A stretch of DNA of 64,000 bases from Laburnicola sp. R22_1 (GCA_014281115.1 JACONQ010000009.1:248001-312000), one strand, 5' to 3'; counted from the first letter of the stretch, positions 10,665-22,453 are shown. Numbers and translations: made by a program. Notes: generated by a model not told the origin, from the sequence alone.

Positions 10665-11281
10665 GAAGGTTGACCCAACTTAAAATGCTTAGCTGATCGG
10701 CAAGAGCAGGTGTCAGCCATCTATGCAACGCTTATTGGCCTTGCGCTTGCAGGGCTGAGGCAACTGTTACTGGTTACCATCTGTACATCGGACATACTGA
10801 CCTCTTTACGTAACTCATTGTAGCCTTTTCCATCAAAATAACTCGCGCACGCCGTAACATTTATTATAAAGCTAAAGCAGCTAAAAAGCATCTAAGCTAA
10901 TGCCTTTAGTTTGGCCTTATAAGCTAATACGATACTATAAATATGCTAAGTCCTACTAGCAAAGTGTGTAAGGGGTTGACCCTATGCAAATCTTGCTACA
11001 GGTATACAGGCTTCTAGCCAGATCTGTATAGAAAATGATGTAATAAGATGCCGAGGGTAATTCACTGTATCGTGCTGAGCGCTGAAAAGTAAGCAACGTG
11101 TTTGATAAAACAGACGGTTAGGTGTGACGCATCAGTTGCCGACAACGAAAGCAGCATCTTTAGGCGCTAGATGAGATGGCTAGGTGGTAAGCCTAAAATT
11201 TGTTTCGAAAAGCATTGTACAAATAGTTATACACCATTGATGTTGTTACAAAATCGTGATTAGAGCTCATGACGGGGTTCC
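10665..11281. other. Gene-free, partly AT-rich stretch
   Basis: No gene was recognised. The middle part (about 10850-10980) is rich in TAA/TTA words and looks like old RIP-altered repeat DNA, but I could not match it to any element in the window. Confidence 0.35.
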
Positions 11282-12081
11282 TCATTCGAACTGGCTCTTG
11301 GGGTCCGGAGCGGAGTAGCCCCTCTTCAGCAAAAACATCGCAAGCCTATCCTCGACTCTCGCAAACTGCTTAATGATTAGCACGTCTCATTCACAATTCA
11401 CAGCAACGCCACATCACCGTGCGAATCGACTTACTAAACTCTTCCGCTCAATGACGCCGTCCCTAATCCAGAAGCCATAACTGCCCATCAAGTTCGCCAT
11501 CATCACATCCGTGAACAATCGATCGCCTACGACTGCGATTTGAGCAGGCGAAGTCACCCCGGAGTCCGGATGCTGCTTGAAATACGCCAGTACTTCCTCT
11601 TTGCAGCCGGGCTTCTTGGTAGAATGTCGGAGGACCTTGACCCCGGTGTTCTTCTCGAGAGTTGCTGATTCGGCTTGGTTTTTGTCGGAGTCGGTGCCGG
11701 CTGTGTTGGAGACTATAAGGAGTTTGGAACCTGGATAGGCATGGCGCAGTTCTTGGAATTTGTCCTGCCTGGGTTAATACCTAAGGTATGATTCCGTGTT
11801 TCGAGGTATCTGACGAATCGTATAGCAATGAAGAGTAGGGGTATGGAGAAAATACTTACATGGTACGGTCTGTGAACTTCGTTGGTATGTGGGACTGCAA
11901 AGCAGTTGTCCTTGTCTAGGACAACAGCCTTGATATCTACCTCTTTCTCGCCATCCTTCTTCGGGAAAGCTTTTGATAGGGGCACTGGTAGATGATTGAA
12001 CGTAGAGACAGTGTGCTGCGGCAGACACAGGGCCGGCTCTCTAATCAGCCGAAAGACGTTGAGCGTCCCTGAGATATTCAT
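11282..12081 (-). CDS. GEP4: Mitochondrial phosphatidylglycerophosphatase, Gep4 type
   Basis: Exons 11860-12081, 11435-11764 and 11282-11368; introns 11765-11859 and 11369-11434. The product has 212 aa. HAD-superfamily motifs are visible: AVVLDKDNC (nucleophile motif), LLIVSNTAG, STKKPGC (motif III Lys) and VVGDRLFTD (motif IV acid residues). The C-terminus LLKRGYSAPDPKSQFE is typical of the family. The enzyme removes phosphate from phosphatidylglycerophosphate in cardiolipin synthesis at the inner mitochondrial membrane. I chose MNISGTLNVF as the start because homologues begin this way; the longer in-frame start at 12192 adds residues unlike the family. It is divergent from smd3, sharing a short promoter of about 200 bp. 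Confidence 0.9.
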
Positions 12082-12277
12082 CGGTAAGATGAAATGCATG
12101 TGATTGATGAGTTCGCAATGCTGTCGAGGAGAGAGTCGATTATGACTAAGCGAGCTTCGTGAAAGTGGTCCAAGCTCCGACTCCAAAATCACACCCCACG
12201 AATACCTGCGCCCACGACGCGCGACGCGCTATTGAGCGGACAACACCACACCCCAAGATAATCTACACACCGGCGAA

Positions 12278-12768
12278 ATGACGAGTACCATTGGTATCCC
12301 GATTAAGCTCCTCAACGAGGCTGCTGTACGCTGCTTCCCTACCCCAACGTCCATCGCAGTTAAGCTAACGGGCCTAGGGACATATCGTCACCCTCGAGAT
12401 TACGTCCGGCGAGGTCTACCGTGGAAAGCTGATAGAAGGTAAATCCTCACACATTGGTGGCAGTACCTGCGCTGACATGCTCTAGCCGAGGACAACATGA
12501 ACGTCCAGCTCAAGGACATAACCGTCACCGCCCGCGACGGCCGCGTCGCGCATCTCGAACAAGTCTACATCCGCGGCTCGCACGTCCGCTATTTCATCGT
12601 GCCCGACATGTTGAGGTACGGACATCCAACGATACAGCTTGGACGTATACTGATTGCCGCAGGAATGCACCCATGTTCCGATCCAGAGGTACTAGAGGAA
12701 GAGGTGTCGGTCTTGCGCGTGGTCGTGCCACGGTGAACAGGGCGAGGGGAGCAAGGGGCGGACGTTGA
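12278..12768 (+). CDS. SMD3: Small nuclear ribonucleoprotein SmD3
   Basis: Four exons: 12278-12325, 12379-12438 with its first base at 12378, 12486-12615 and 12663-12768. Introns are 12326-12377, 12439-12485 and 12616-12662. The product has 114 aa. [56 protein letters not shown] and an RG-rich tail ([19 protein letters not shown]) are the Sm1 and Sm2 motifs and tail of SmD3. It is a subunit of the heptameric Sm ring on spliceosomal snRNAs; the Arg-Gly tail is a usual methylation site. Three introns of 47-52 nt in such a short gene are common in Pezizomycotina. Confidence 0.95.
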
Positions 12769-13229
12769 GCGTGGTCTGGTTGATGCGGATATCACAAGAC
12801 GCATTCGGCCCATGGGCATGAGCAACGGGCAACGGGTACCCTGGCGCGCAGTGGCAGGAGACAGCTGCGGTTTGGCAAACCACGGACACGGAAGCGGGGT
12901 TGACGCGGCGTGAAAGGTACGAAGTTCCGGGATAGGATACCCTCAGATTTATGAGCTTCAAGACTGAGATCAAAATTCAGAGTTTTCAGCCATTGCAGCG
13001 TGTTGCAGCGTGTTGCAACGTGTGTGACGAGGACTGGAACATGATGAACGGAGGCATGTGCCAGTGGCTGTTTTCAGCATCTTTGTGAACTTTGCTCCCA
13101 TCTCAAGTTTTGCGCATTCGTATTTCATTTTTGAACGACGATTTGGTTAACGTGGGGGTGCTGTGCTCGAGCTAGAACCCCACACCTCCGAAACTCCGCA
13201 CCCGTCTTTCTTCTCAAACAACCCCCACT
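12769..13229. other. Intergenic region with a 10-bp triplet repeat
   Basis: It separates smd3 from the Irc6-like gene. The 10-bp unit GTGTTGCAGC occurs about three times at 12993-13024. No gene was seen; the right part is the promoter of the next gene. Confidence 0.4.
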
Positions 13230-14160
13230 ATGGAGATCAGAAACCCGCGGCGCATCCTCGCACTTGGAGCCCCGGGGTCAGGCGTGCTTACCTTGCTCAA
13301 AGGTACGTCGTCCTAATTGTACGTCGAACGTGAAAGCTTAGCCACACATACAGATCTCACCGGATCCGCGCCAGAGCTCGTCTCCGACACCACCGCGGGC
13401 CTCAGCCACGAATGGCACCTCGAAACGAAATACTACACGGCAAAGCTTCCGATCTGGATCGACGAGATCCCGAACGTGCCCGAATGGCGCGCCGAGTTCA
13501 CCAAGCCTGAAGCTCGAGAAGTCGTGTCCGTGCTTGGAGCCTGGCTCTTCTGCTTCAAAAAGCCCGTTACGGATAAAGACCTCGACACGATAAAGGAGGC
13601 GTTGCAAGCGATTGCAGAGGTGATCGAGAAAGCGTGCGGGTATGGCGGCGACCAGGTATGCCTGGCGGTCGCGATGCCGCAGAGCACGACGCCATATCTG
13701 GAGAAGAGCTCCGAGGACTGGGACGAGCTGTGTATGAAGCACGGTTTTGAGTTTGTGGATAGCGAGGCCAAGGGAAAGAATGAGTTCGGGGAAGAGACGG
13801 GCGTCAAGAGGGTGGAAGACGCACTCAAGTCGCACGACTGGGACGGCGGTGATGGGGACGAAGACCTGGGCTTCGACGGTGAGGAGTTTGGAGAGGGTCT
13901 TGATGCGGAGGAGAGAGAGATGGGTATGGAGTTGTTTGGGATGAAGAATGCGGTCCATGGCTTGGAGGACGACGAGGAAGCTCAGGTGGAGGAACTTGAA
14001 GGGCTGATGCGCCGCATGGTGGCTATCAAGGGTATGTACACTCTACCCGTCTATCAAGTTCAATCACTAACGTTTGCCAGAAACGAGCGAAGGCATGTCC
14101 GAAGCAGAGCGCAAGCGATTCGCCGCCAAAGCCGTCAACGACCTAATGAAAGATCTCTAA
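13230..14160 (+). CDS. Irc6 / alpha- and gamma-adaptin-binding protein p34-like
   Basis: Exons 13230-13302, 13354-14031 and 14081-14160; introns 13303-13353 and 14032-14080. The product has 276 aa. The N-terminus RRILALGAPGSGVLTLLKDLTG resembles a small-GTPase P-loop with a degenerate GAPGSGV. GLSHEWHLETKYYTAKLPIWIDE and GAWLFCFKKP follow, as in Irc6 proteins, which help clathrin-adaptor trafficking. The C-terminal part is acidic and ends with the helical MSEAERKRFAAKAVNDLMK typical of the p34 family. Its stop codon is only 14 bp from the stop of the convergent methyltransferase gene. Confidence 0.82.
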
Positions 14161-14174
14161 ATCACACCATCTCA

Positions 14175-14978
14175 TCACTTCTTCCCCAGACATATCAAAA
14201 ACGGGAAATCCATCTCTCGCGTCGGGTCTTCCTCCTCGACCTCTTTCGTCAACACAAACGCCCGTTCAACCCGCACCTCTGTAAACCCAGCTCCCACCAT
14301 AACCTCCTCAATCTCCCCCTTCTTAATCCCATGCCTCTCCACACCCGCCCTCTTACTCTCCGGATGAAACGCCACCGCCTCGGGCCCAAAATGCTCATAA
14401 TCCGTCAACGCAAGCATCCCCCCCGGCCTCAAACAGTCCCTCAGCGTACCCATAAGCTCCGATAAAGACGGTATATGATGCAGCGTCAAATGCGAAACCA
14501 CCAGATCAAAGCGATACGGCCCCTCTTTTCCCGATTCCCCACGACGCATAGCTAGGTCCGCGCAGGCGCGTTGGAGATGCACGTCATCCGCACTTTGCAC
14601 GAGCACGTTTATCGCAGTGAGATTCGCTTTCGATGGGTTGGGTAGCGCGGCGGTTTTGTTGTTGAAGGCGGAGATCATGCCGGGGGAGGGGTCGACGCCG
14701 ATGAGGGAGCGGATGTGGGGGGCGAGGAGGAAGGAGAGGAGGCCGGTTCCGCTGCCGAGTTCTAGGACGTCGAGGTCTGGGGTGGGGGATTAACTTGGAG
14801 TTATATATAGTTGAGATGTAGTGTGTTATGTTGAGGTACCTTTTGAAGATCCGTTTGTGAAGGCGGGGATGTGGTGTTTAATTGCGGCATAGGCTTTGGC
14901 GACGCTTTCGACTTGTTTGGGGTTGTTGTCCCATTGGGCGGCTTCGGTGGTGAAGCGGTCTTGGGGTGAGAGGGGCAT
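14175..14978 (-). CDS. Class I SAM-dependent methyltransferase
   Basis: Exons 14840-14978 and 14175-14776; intron 14777-14839. The product has 246 aa. Motif I is VLELGSGTGLLSFLLAP, followed by an acidic motif in LIGVDPSPGMI. FDLVVSHLTLHHIPSLSELM and LRPGGMLALTDYE are motifs of the Methyltransf_11/25 group. The N-terminus MPLSPQDRFTTEAAQWDNN (FTxEAxxWD) is common in fungal UbiE/COQ5-like small methyltransferases. The substrate is unknown and there is no signal peptide. A run of four TGGGGG units lies 64-90 bp upstream of the start. Confidence 0.85.
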
Positions 14979-15041
14979 TGTGGGTGGTGGTTGGGCTGGG
15001 TTGAGTGGTGTTGTGCTTGGGAAGGTGTTTAAGAGCGTAGA

Positions 15042-15068
15042 TGGGGGTGGGGGTGGGGGTGGGGGTGG
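15042..15068 (+). repeat. (TGGGGG)4 G-rich tract, possible quadruplex
   Basis: Four G5 runs separated by single T are seen at 15042-15068. They lie between the divergent methyltransferase (minus) and Zn2Cys6 (plus) genes, close to the former's start. Confidence 0.8.
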
Positions 15069-15723
15069 TGTTTGGGTGAGGGGTTGGGACGTGGAGAGCC
15101 AGAAGGCTGTCTCGAATTTCTACTGGTATTGGACTCGTGATGGGCAATACTGCTGACCTCAGAGAAATTTGCGTCGTTGCTCTGCTGTGCCTTTCAAGGT
15201 CCCGTGTTCTGTCTTCCTGCGAACGAGGGGTCGTGCGGTGATGTGCCGTGGCGTCGCACAGTGGCTGATGCCGGGGCTGGCCGATCAGGGCTGGTAATGG
15301 CCATGGCAAGAGACAGTCACATGGCGTACACCATGACACAGTGCACATAGAGCCTATGATGGAGGCCAGCTGGGCATGACGAGGGCAGCGAATCCAGCTT
15401 TGCTTGTACGAGTCGGTGAGTGGATCAAACGGCAGGCGGAGCTAGCTCGAGGTGAGCGAGGGCGTCCCCCGCAGTTCTCGTGATCCCACGGCCAGCCGGG
15501 CCCCAACATGGTGAGAAGGACAATTGAGAGCTCAACAACAGGTCCTGTGCAGCGTCATACCTCGCTCGCCTCTCTTTGCCACGCCAATTCCTCTCTCCCT
15601 TCCATTCTGCGCACGCGATTTTCTCGGCGCCGAATCAGCAGGATACTCGCAGACCCGAACTACAGCCCGAGAGCCGTCGCAAGCCGACACCAACCCACTC
15701 ACACCACCTAGACCACCTCGAAC
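15069..15723. other. Divergent intergenic promoter region
   Basis: This lies between the methyltransferase and Zn2Cys6 genes, with CT-rich stretches before the plus-strand start at 15724. No gene was recognised. Confidence 0.4.
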
Positions 15724-18700
15724 ATGTCCACCGTGTCGGGCGGCCTCTCCAACGCCTCGCCGCCGGCCCGCAATTCGCAACCACCCTCGCACACGCGTAC
15801 CTACCAGGCATGCATTCCTTGCCGCCGCCGCAAGGTGCGGTGCGACCTGGGTCCCGTCGATAATCCCCACGACCCACCCTGTGTCCGCTGCCGCAGGGAG
15901 AGCAAAGAATGCTTCTTCTCCGCCACGCGTCGCAAGCGGAAGACGGACGGCGAAGAGGAAGAGGATGAAGACTACGAAGCCCGCAACGGCAGGAAGCGGG
16001 CGCGCGTTGACGACGAGCCTCAGCTGGCGCCTGTCCACCTCAATGGCGCAAATGGCAGCGCATACATTTCCCAGCCTCTGACCCCGGGCGGCTCGGTAGG
16101 ACGCTACGAACCTTTGCGCCGGCCGACCACCTCGGGGCATTCGCGAACAAACGACGAAGAGGACCAGAAGCTCAACGACACGACCACGGCGGTGCTGCAG
16201 ACGGGCGAGATATACAGCGGACACGATGCGCTCAACCTGCTCTTCGAGGCAGCCGGCCGTAACGGCGACATCGAGCACCATCGGACGGGCAGCGCCTCGA
16301 GCCTTCATCGGCCGATGATGGGTCCTGGTAGTACCCCAGGCTCCCAGGCAAACTTTGCCAGCCCACAACCGACGGCGACACATGCGCGGAACCGTTCACG
16401 GGTCACCGCAGAGCCGTCTTTTGATCCGCCCGTCTCGCAGCAGAATACCACCCTCCCCGAGCCGCCGAATGAGGCGGCCTTTGCCGAGGCTATCAAGGCG
16501 TGGACGAAGTTCCGTTTTGTGCGTGCGGGCTGGATGACTGCGAAAGAGGCAGTGAGATACATCGACTACTTCTACACGTACCTTTCACCCTTGACGCCGA
16601 TTGTCGTTCCAGATTACCGGGACCATGCGTTGCATGCGAAGCTGCTCAAAGAAGAGCCCATGTTGGTGATAACCTTGCTGACCATCGCAACCCGGTTCCG
16701 TACGTCAGACTTCCCTCAAGGTCCGGGCGCGATATCACGCGCGTATTTGATCCATGAGAAACTGTGGAAGTACCTGCAAGGCATGATTGACCGCATGATA
16801 TTTGGACAAGAGCAGTTTGGTGGCGGTTTCTGTGGAGCGGGCCAGCAGCCAGGCTCCGACGTAAATCCTCTTTCCCGTAAGGGTCTGCGAACGCTGGGCA
16901 CTGTAGAAAGCCTCATGCTCCTCACCGAGTGGCATCCCCGTGCTCTTCATTTCCCGCCGGGTGACGATGACGACGAGCTAGTCGTGCCTGATGACTTTGT
17001 CGATGCCGATGCTCCGGCAAACGGACCGGCATCGGATCTTCTGAAGGGAGATGGTGGCCAGCGTATCGATAGCTGGCTAGAGCCCTGCTGGCGCAGCGAT
17101 CGGATGTGCTGGATGCTGCTTGGCAATGCCATGTCGCTGGCCTTTGAGATTGGTGTCTTTGATGAGACCAGCGAGGCCGAGTTCGAGGAGGTCAACCAAC
17201 ACCTTTCCCATGCAACGGTCAAGGCCTACTTTCGACGCAAGAATCACTTGAAAGATCTGCTCGTTATATATGTGACCCAGACCAGCGGTAGACTAGGACT
17301 CACCTCCATGCTTCCCCAGGTCAAGCGTGAGGACGACTTTGTAGTGCAGCGAACTCCCCTCGAGTTGTACCATGAGCGGGTCGCTCGGATCAAGGCACCA
17401 CCTCCACATCATGGCATGAGGCCGGACGGCCAACGACTGCCTCTAGAATCTGTTGCTACCCAGGAGCGCCATGCTATACAAGATCTTGTGCTCGACTTCT
17501 GGAACCGCATTAGCAAGATTATGGAAGTAGGCAACATGAAACTGTTTCCCAATCGCCGTAAAACTCGCGAGCTGCTGAAGTCGGGCAAGTATGAGGAGCT
17601 GCTCAAGAACTTCCAGACGCCGCTTGTAGACTGGAAACGCGGCTTTGATCAGGCTGCATCGCAAGGTCCGTATCTGTCCGTTGTTCTGTGATGCCTTCTC
17701 TGACAACTCAAAGTCCCAACGCAACTTCGCCATGTCCTGATGATCGAGTACGAGTATACACGCGTCTACGTGAATTCGTTGGCTCTGCAGGCTGTTGTGG
17801 AACGGTGCACTCATAACACGCCGCAGCAGTCGCACGCACAGCCGAACGGGTTGGGGGCGTCGTCCGCGCGCAAGGACGATGGCGGCGCAATCCCGTTTAG
17901 CACGCTGGTGAGGTGGTACGGCAACGACAGACATCACATCCACGAGGTCGTCGACGCGAGCCGTAACGTCCTGCGAGTGGTAACCGAAGGCTTGTACCCT
18001 GACTACCTGCGACACGCGCCCGTCCGCACCTTCTTCCGCATCGTCTCGGTGGCCATCATCCTCCTCAAGACGTTCGCCCTCGGCGCCACCGAAGAAGACG
18101 TCGCCATCACGCTGACGCTCCTCGACCGCGCCGTCTACGCCCTCCGCACCTCCATCGTAGACGATGTCCACGTAGGCAACCGCTTCGCGGACCTCGTCGA
18201 CACGCTCACGCACCGCATCCGCGGCCGCTTCGTCCGCCTCGCCGCAAACGGGTCAACGGGCATCTCCCGCGCGGGCACACCGCCGCCGCGCAGCCGCGCC
18301 CAAACACCCAGCATGCCCCCGCCCTCGTTCCTCCCGCCCAACCTCGCCGGCCCGTCGCCCAACTTCCCGTTTGGCGCCTTCACGGGGTCGTCGAGACCCG
18401 GCTCCCCGGGCATCAGAGGCATCACCGCCTCGGGCCGCGCTACTCCCACCATCCCTCACGACCCGCTCTTCGGCATCTCAAGCGAGACGTACGATCCGAA
18501 CTCGAACCAGATTTCTATCATGCCGCCGCCGGGGTTTACCGCGAGTGGGCTCAATGGCAGCAGTGGCGGGGGGTGGCAGGCGCAGGCGCAGCATTGGGGG
18601 TCTGGTGGATCTGGGGCGGCGGGCGGGTTCGGCGAGCAGGATTGGTTGGCGTTGCCGCTGGATCCGTTGCTGGATCAGTGGGGGGCGGATATTGGGCAGA

Positions 18701-18780
18701 CGGCTATGGGGCCCGATGTTGGGGGGATGGATATGTTGGATATTTTGTTGAATATGGGGGGGCCGCCGGGGAGTGCTTAG
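15724..18780 (+). CDS. Zn2Cys6 transcription factor (possibly Aro80-like)
   Basis: Exons 15724-17665 and 17714-18780; intron 17666-17713. The product has 1,002 aa. The binuclear cluster CIPCRRRKVRCDLG...CVRCRRESKEC lies at about residues 30-65, followed by a basic stretch (ATRRKRK, GRKRARV). The middle region FRFVRAGWMTAKEAVRYIDYFYTYLSPLTPIVVPDY is typical of the fungal-specific transcription factor domain. The extreme C-terminus MDMLDILLNMGG is a short acidic-hydrophobic patch that may activate transcription. The extended DLGPVDNPHDPPCVRC spacing resembles regulators annotated as Aro80-like (aromatic amino acid catabolism). I cannot confirm that name from sequence alone. Confidence 0.88.
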
Positions 18781-19384
18781 GGTTGGTGTGAGATGGGGGG
18801 AGAGGTGGTTGGCTGGTATACGTGGACGACGGAGCGGAGAGTGAGTGTTGTTCCCTTGTTTTCGTGGCTGGCTTGGCTTGGCTGGCTGCTGTGTGCATGG
18901 GCGCGTTTTTGTCGTTGTTTTCGTCTCCTTTTCTTTCTTTTCGGTGGGTTAGGCTCTATGCGCGCGAAGGCGTATATGGGTGGATGGATGGATAAACGGA
19001 TGGTGGCCGTGGGATGTGAGGATGCGTATGCATGGTAGTATGACGCTGACGATGAGGATGAGGATAGGGACGAGTATGATACCCGGACTTTTTGTTCATG
19101 TTTTTCTTTTCTCTTTTTTAAAGGGCGGGGAGGGGTGGAGGTGGAGCTAGATTGGAGGCGGGGGATATAGGATATATTACATGGTGTTCTATCTATCTAT
19201 TGTGTTAGATCACGTCATGTTTCATATGGCAAATCAATCTAAACGTTTTAGCCGTGCAAGCTCGCTCAAGGAGCCAAAAAACCCAACGGGATGGGATCTC
19301 CACCCCCGTCCTTCCCTTCGCTGTACTAATTACATCGTCACTACTCTTAAACAACATTACTTCTTTTTAAAAACGTGAAAAGTC
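18781..19384. other. 3' flank of the transcription factor gene
   Basis: This looks like 3' UTR and spacer with short GGAT/GATG repeats. No gene was seen. Confidence 0.35.
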
Positions 19385-19530
19385 TACGTTGTGTTGTGTT
19401 GCGTGATGAAAATCTACCCAGGGGTAGGACGAGAAAGGCGTTTCCGAATCTCCAATGGAATCGAATCGCAAGCAAAAAGAGCGTGAAAGGTGAATTACAA
19501 AACTTTGCATGAAAGGTGGATTATAAAACA
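19385..19530 (+). mobile_element. Partial, non-AT-rich relative of the 36.2-kb TIR element
   Basis: AATCTACCCAGGGGTAGGAC, then GAAAGGC, then CAAAAAGAGCGTGAAAGGTG and ATTACAAAA match in order the left terminal repeat and inner flank of the 36238-37305 element, with fewer A/T changes. I could not find a matching right end, so this is a fragment. Confidence 0.55.
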
Positions 19531-21082
19531 GTGCGTGAGAAGTTTGTGGAATTGCAGGTACTACGTACGGCAGGGAATAAGTGGCTTGATGGGGCAGGGA
19601 AGGGGAGGGGTCCGTAGACGCGAGTTAGTGGAAGGGGTCCGTAGACGCAAGTCATCTCCACCGAACCAGCGGCATTCGAAACAGGGATCGTTCTCGCCGT
19701 CGCGCCCTTTCTTATCACATTAAGCCAGGTGTGAGTACGGAAGAGTTTGCCTAAATGTTTACTTGCCTCTCTAAATGTGGTAGGAACCGCTGGGGCACTA
19801 GCGTGGGCTATATGTGATGGCCACACCTCAGTTGGGCCTGCACGTTCAATCAGCAGCTGCTATTACCATGACAAAGGGCTTATGTTCCGAGTCGGGTTGG
19901 GGACCGCGCTGCGGTGTTGACGTTGAGGTGGGGAAGGTGATGGGTGTGGCCAAGTGACCGAGACACACAAGTCCCGCAGTCTGCGACTCTTCTTTTTGTG
20001 TAACGAGGACTACCAAACGCCATGTGGTAGTGAGCTGACCTCTCAACTCTACCGCCTACACTCCTCGAGATATGTGAGTCCTACCGCGCACATCGAGGGC
20101 ACAGTCACGCATGCATGCGCAGTGTTGCGTGCGACTCATTCGCAACAGTAAGGTAGTGAGGTTATCTTTCCAACCTATCGAGCAATGCGCATGGTCGACA
20201 AAAGCGCAAAGCCGCCACCCTCCACGACATTTTCATCTATGCTACGCCTAGATCGTACACCGCGAGGACTTGGATGTCGCGGTATCATCAAGGGTAGACA
20301 TGTGCTGCGCGGCCGTGTCGAGCGTGGCTATCACAACGAAGAAGGGAAGGTAGGTGGTAGTAGGGGCGGAGTACAACTAGGATGCTATAAGAGATACAGG
20401 GCTGCGTTGCTCTGGGACGAAGGTTCGGCATCGGATAGCAGTGAGGAGATGCTGTTGTGGGGCGTCTGAGTATCAGCTGAGCTTATTGGGTGCTGTTGAG
20501 GAAGTTGTGGGCTGCGATGCGTGTTTTTTTTTCTGGGACGGTGGAAACGAAACGCTGTTGGGGAGTTGTTGACGGTTTCGGAAACTGGGATGTGGGGGTA
20601 GGATGGGATGGATTTTCTACTCTCTGAAGTTGGGTTGGCTGTATGTACTTGGAGGTGGAAGTAGCTAGGAGGGGTATTTGCATTATGTGGAGAGGAATGT
20701 TGAGGTTACGTATTGAAGTTGGGTAAATGTTCACTTGAGGAAATCACAGTTTGACTGCGAATTCGGTTATGCGCTGTGAACTGGGGACTTGATCGGAAGT
20801 TTTGCCATTATTATTTTGCTCAGCATTAGCTCCAGCTCTTGTAGGAATGTGTGACTGATGTCCGTTTGACTAAACGGGGAACGATATGTTATGTGAATTC
20901 AGTGGTGAGTTTGACGGTAGTCACGGTAATGTAGTCCATGATGGATTTGGAAAGACTCACAGGAAAACAGTACTGCATGTGAAGTTAGTCAAAAGAATGA
21001 AGTGGCAAATGTGAACTTAGTCAATGCGATTTTGTTCTCGTCATTCCATGGTGCAAGGCGTGACTCTTGATCGCCCACGCAG
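19531..21082. other. Gene-poor stretch
   Basis: Several short open frames occur but none has a family signature, a credible start context or intron signals. Base composition is ordinary to slightly GC-rich. I see nothing definite. Confidence 0.3.
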
Positions 21083-21089
21083 TATAAAA
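21083..21089 (+). promoter_or_regulatory. TATA box of the orphan gene at 21201
   Basis: TATAAAA lies 118 bp before the ATG, followed by a CT/CA-rich leader of the usual fungal type. Confidence 0.5.
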
Positions 21090-21200
21090 GCTACACGATA
21101 TCTCTTCGATCTCTTCATAATTCTTCATCCACGACGCTACACTATCACTACTTTTGTATTTACATCATACCAAACCAGACCCCACGCCAAAATCGCTACG

Positions 21201-21479
21201 ATGGCCTTCCGCGCTGGCTCCACGTCATACCACGTTTACGCTGAACACAGCAGTTACATCTTCAAACTAAACGACAAGGAGATCGGAATATCCACCGATA
21301 TGATCACTGCGGGGAAAATAAGGGATAGTGGCTTTGAGCACAAGACAGACTCTAAGTCGCCGGACGAACTAGGAAGCGCGATGAAACTTTATGGGGGGTG
21401 GAACACGTACTACCATTGCAATCAGGATTGTAATAATGAGGCGATGTCACCGAATCAAGGACATGCTAATAGGGTGTAG
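21201..21479 (+). CDS. Small orphan protein, 92 aa
   Basis: It begins MAFRAGSTSYHVYAEHSSY and ends NQGHANRV. The start follows a TATA box and a C/A-rich leader with a good purine context. There is no signal peptide or known domain; a central KSPDELGSAMKLYGGWN is the most distinctive part. The frame at 21510-21722, with a hydrophobic stretch (LWGFIIGFIVMYD), could be a second exon, but no splice pair joins it cleanly in phase. Function unknown. Confidence 0.45.
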   Translation: MAFRAGSTSYHVYAEHSSYIFKLNDKEIGISTDMITAGKIRDSGFEHKTDSKSPDELGSAMKLYGGWNTYYHCNQDCNNEAMSPNQGHANRV

Positions 21480-21749
21480 TGGTAGAAGCTGCTTCCCTTA
21501 GGATGGAGGATGCTATTAGGATTCAGACCTAACGAGCTGCTTGTTATGCTGTGGGGATTTATAATCGGATTCATTGTTATGTATGACACCATGCTAGGAG
21601 ATGTCGGTGTGCTAGAACTTTGGGAATGGATATTTCTACGGCCATTACATGTGTTGTCACGGGTATATAGCTTAATCACTCGTGTACCGAGAGTGCGCGA
21701 AGTCTTCTTGATCATAGCTTAATCACTTTCTTCGTCGGAACAGATACAC

Positions 21750-22453
21750 GTATCTACCTATGGTATTCGTATAACCTCTTGAAATTTTTCGCTGACTAAC
21801 GGGGATCCTAGCAGGTTTCGAGTTTCTCCTTTGAGCTCCAGTCCGCTGTATCCTAGAGGTATCTGATCGGCCAGCGTGACATTGACCAGCAACTAGCTCA
21901 CACTCATTTCCTTGGCATTTGTCGAAATCGCACGCTGCAGCAACGGTCCGTCAATAGCGAGTATCGTCACTATCACAGATGCTAGTGCAATAATATTGAT
22001 ATGTCTTCCAGCCATCAGTGCGGATCCGAAGCTCATGCCATACATCCACACTCGATGCAGATCATTCAATGTGGAGCCGCCCTCGAGTGCCTGAATCCAC
22101 CATCGCTAATTGACGGCCTCGGCTAGTGCGAAAGCCAGACTCGCGTTCACCATAGCTGGCAGTATGGCCAAAATAACGGACGGGGTGACGTTCCATTCCG
22201 AGACGGGCGACTCGTGCGCCGCAACCAAAACGCCCACGCAGGCGACGGTGGACAGCATGGCGAGCAGACTCGCAGCTCCAGCACTTCAAGGAAATCGCTT
22301 TGCAACACCCGTTTCCCATGCCCGATCGCGTCCAGAGGTTCCCTTGACTGGTCGTTGATCTATATCGTCATTCTCGGATTGCGCGCTGCTCCTGTTAACA
22401 TATTCGGTGACGGCGCTCAGCGGACGCTGTTTCAAACTCTGATACGTCGCCAT
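21750..22453 (-). pseudogene. Relic of a DUF3176-like fungal membrane protein
   Basis: Reading from MATYQSLKQRPLSAVTEY, one frame gives SLLAMLSTVACVGVLVAAHE, then VILAILPAMVNASLAFALAEA, WWIQALEGGSTLNDLHRVW and HINIIALASVIVTILAIDGP. This is the membrane-helix and LxxGSxLxxLH pattern of large fungal proteins with DUF3176. TGA and TAG codons interrupt the frame (K-R-F-P-stop-S-A-G and E-A-V-N-stop-R-W-W), each one C-to-T step from CGA or CAG. A later change of frame precedes DQIPLGYSGLEL. The rest of the expected long extracellular part is missing. Confidence 0.55.

Noticed and set aside
15532..16383. Minus-strand frame over the start of the Zn2Cys6 gene
   Set aside because: The plus strand carries the zinc cluster; the minus frame is a GC-driven shadow.
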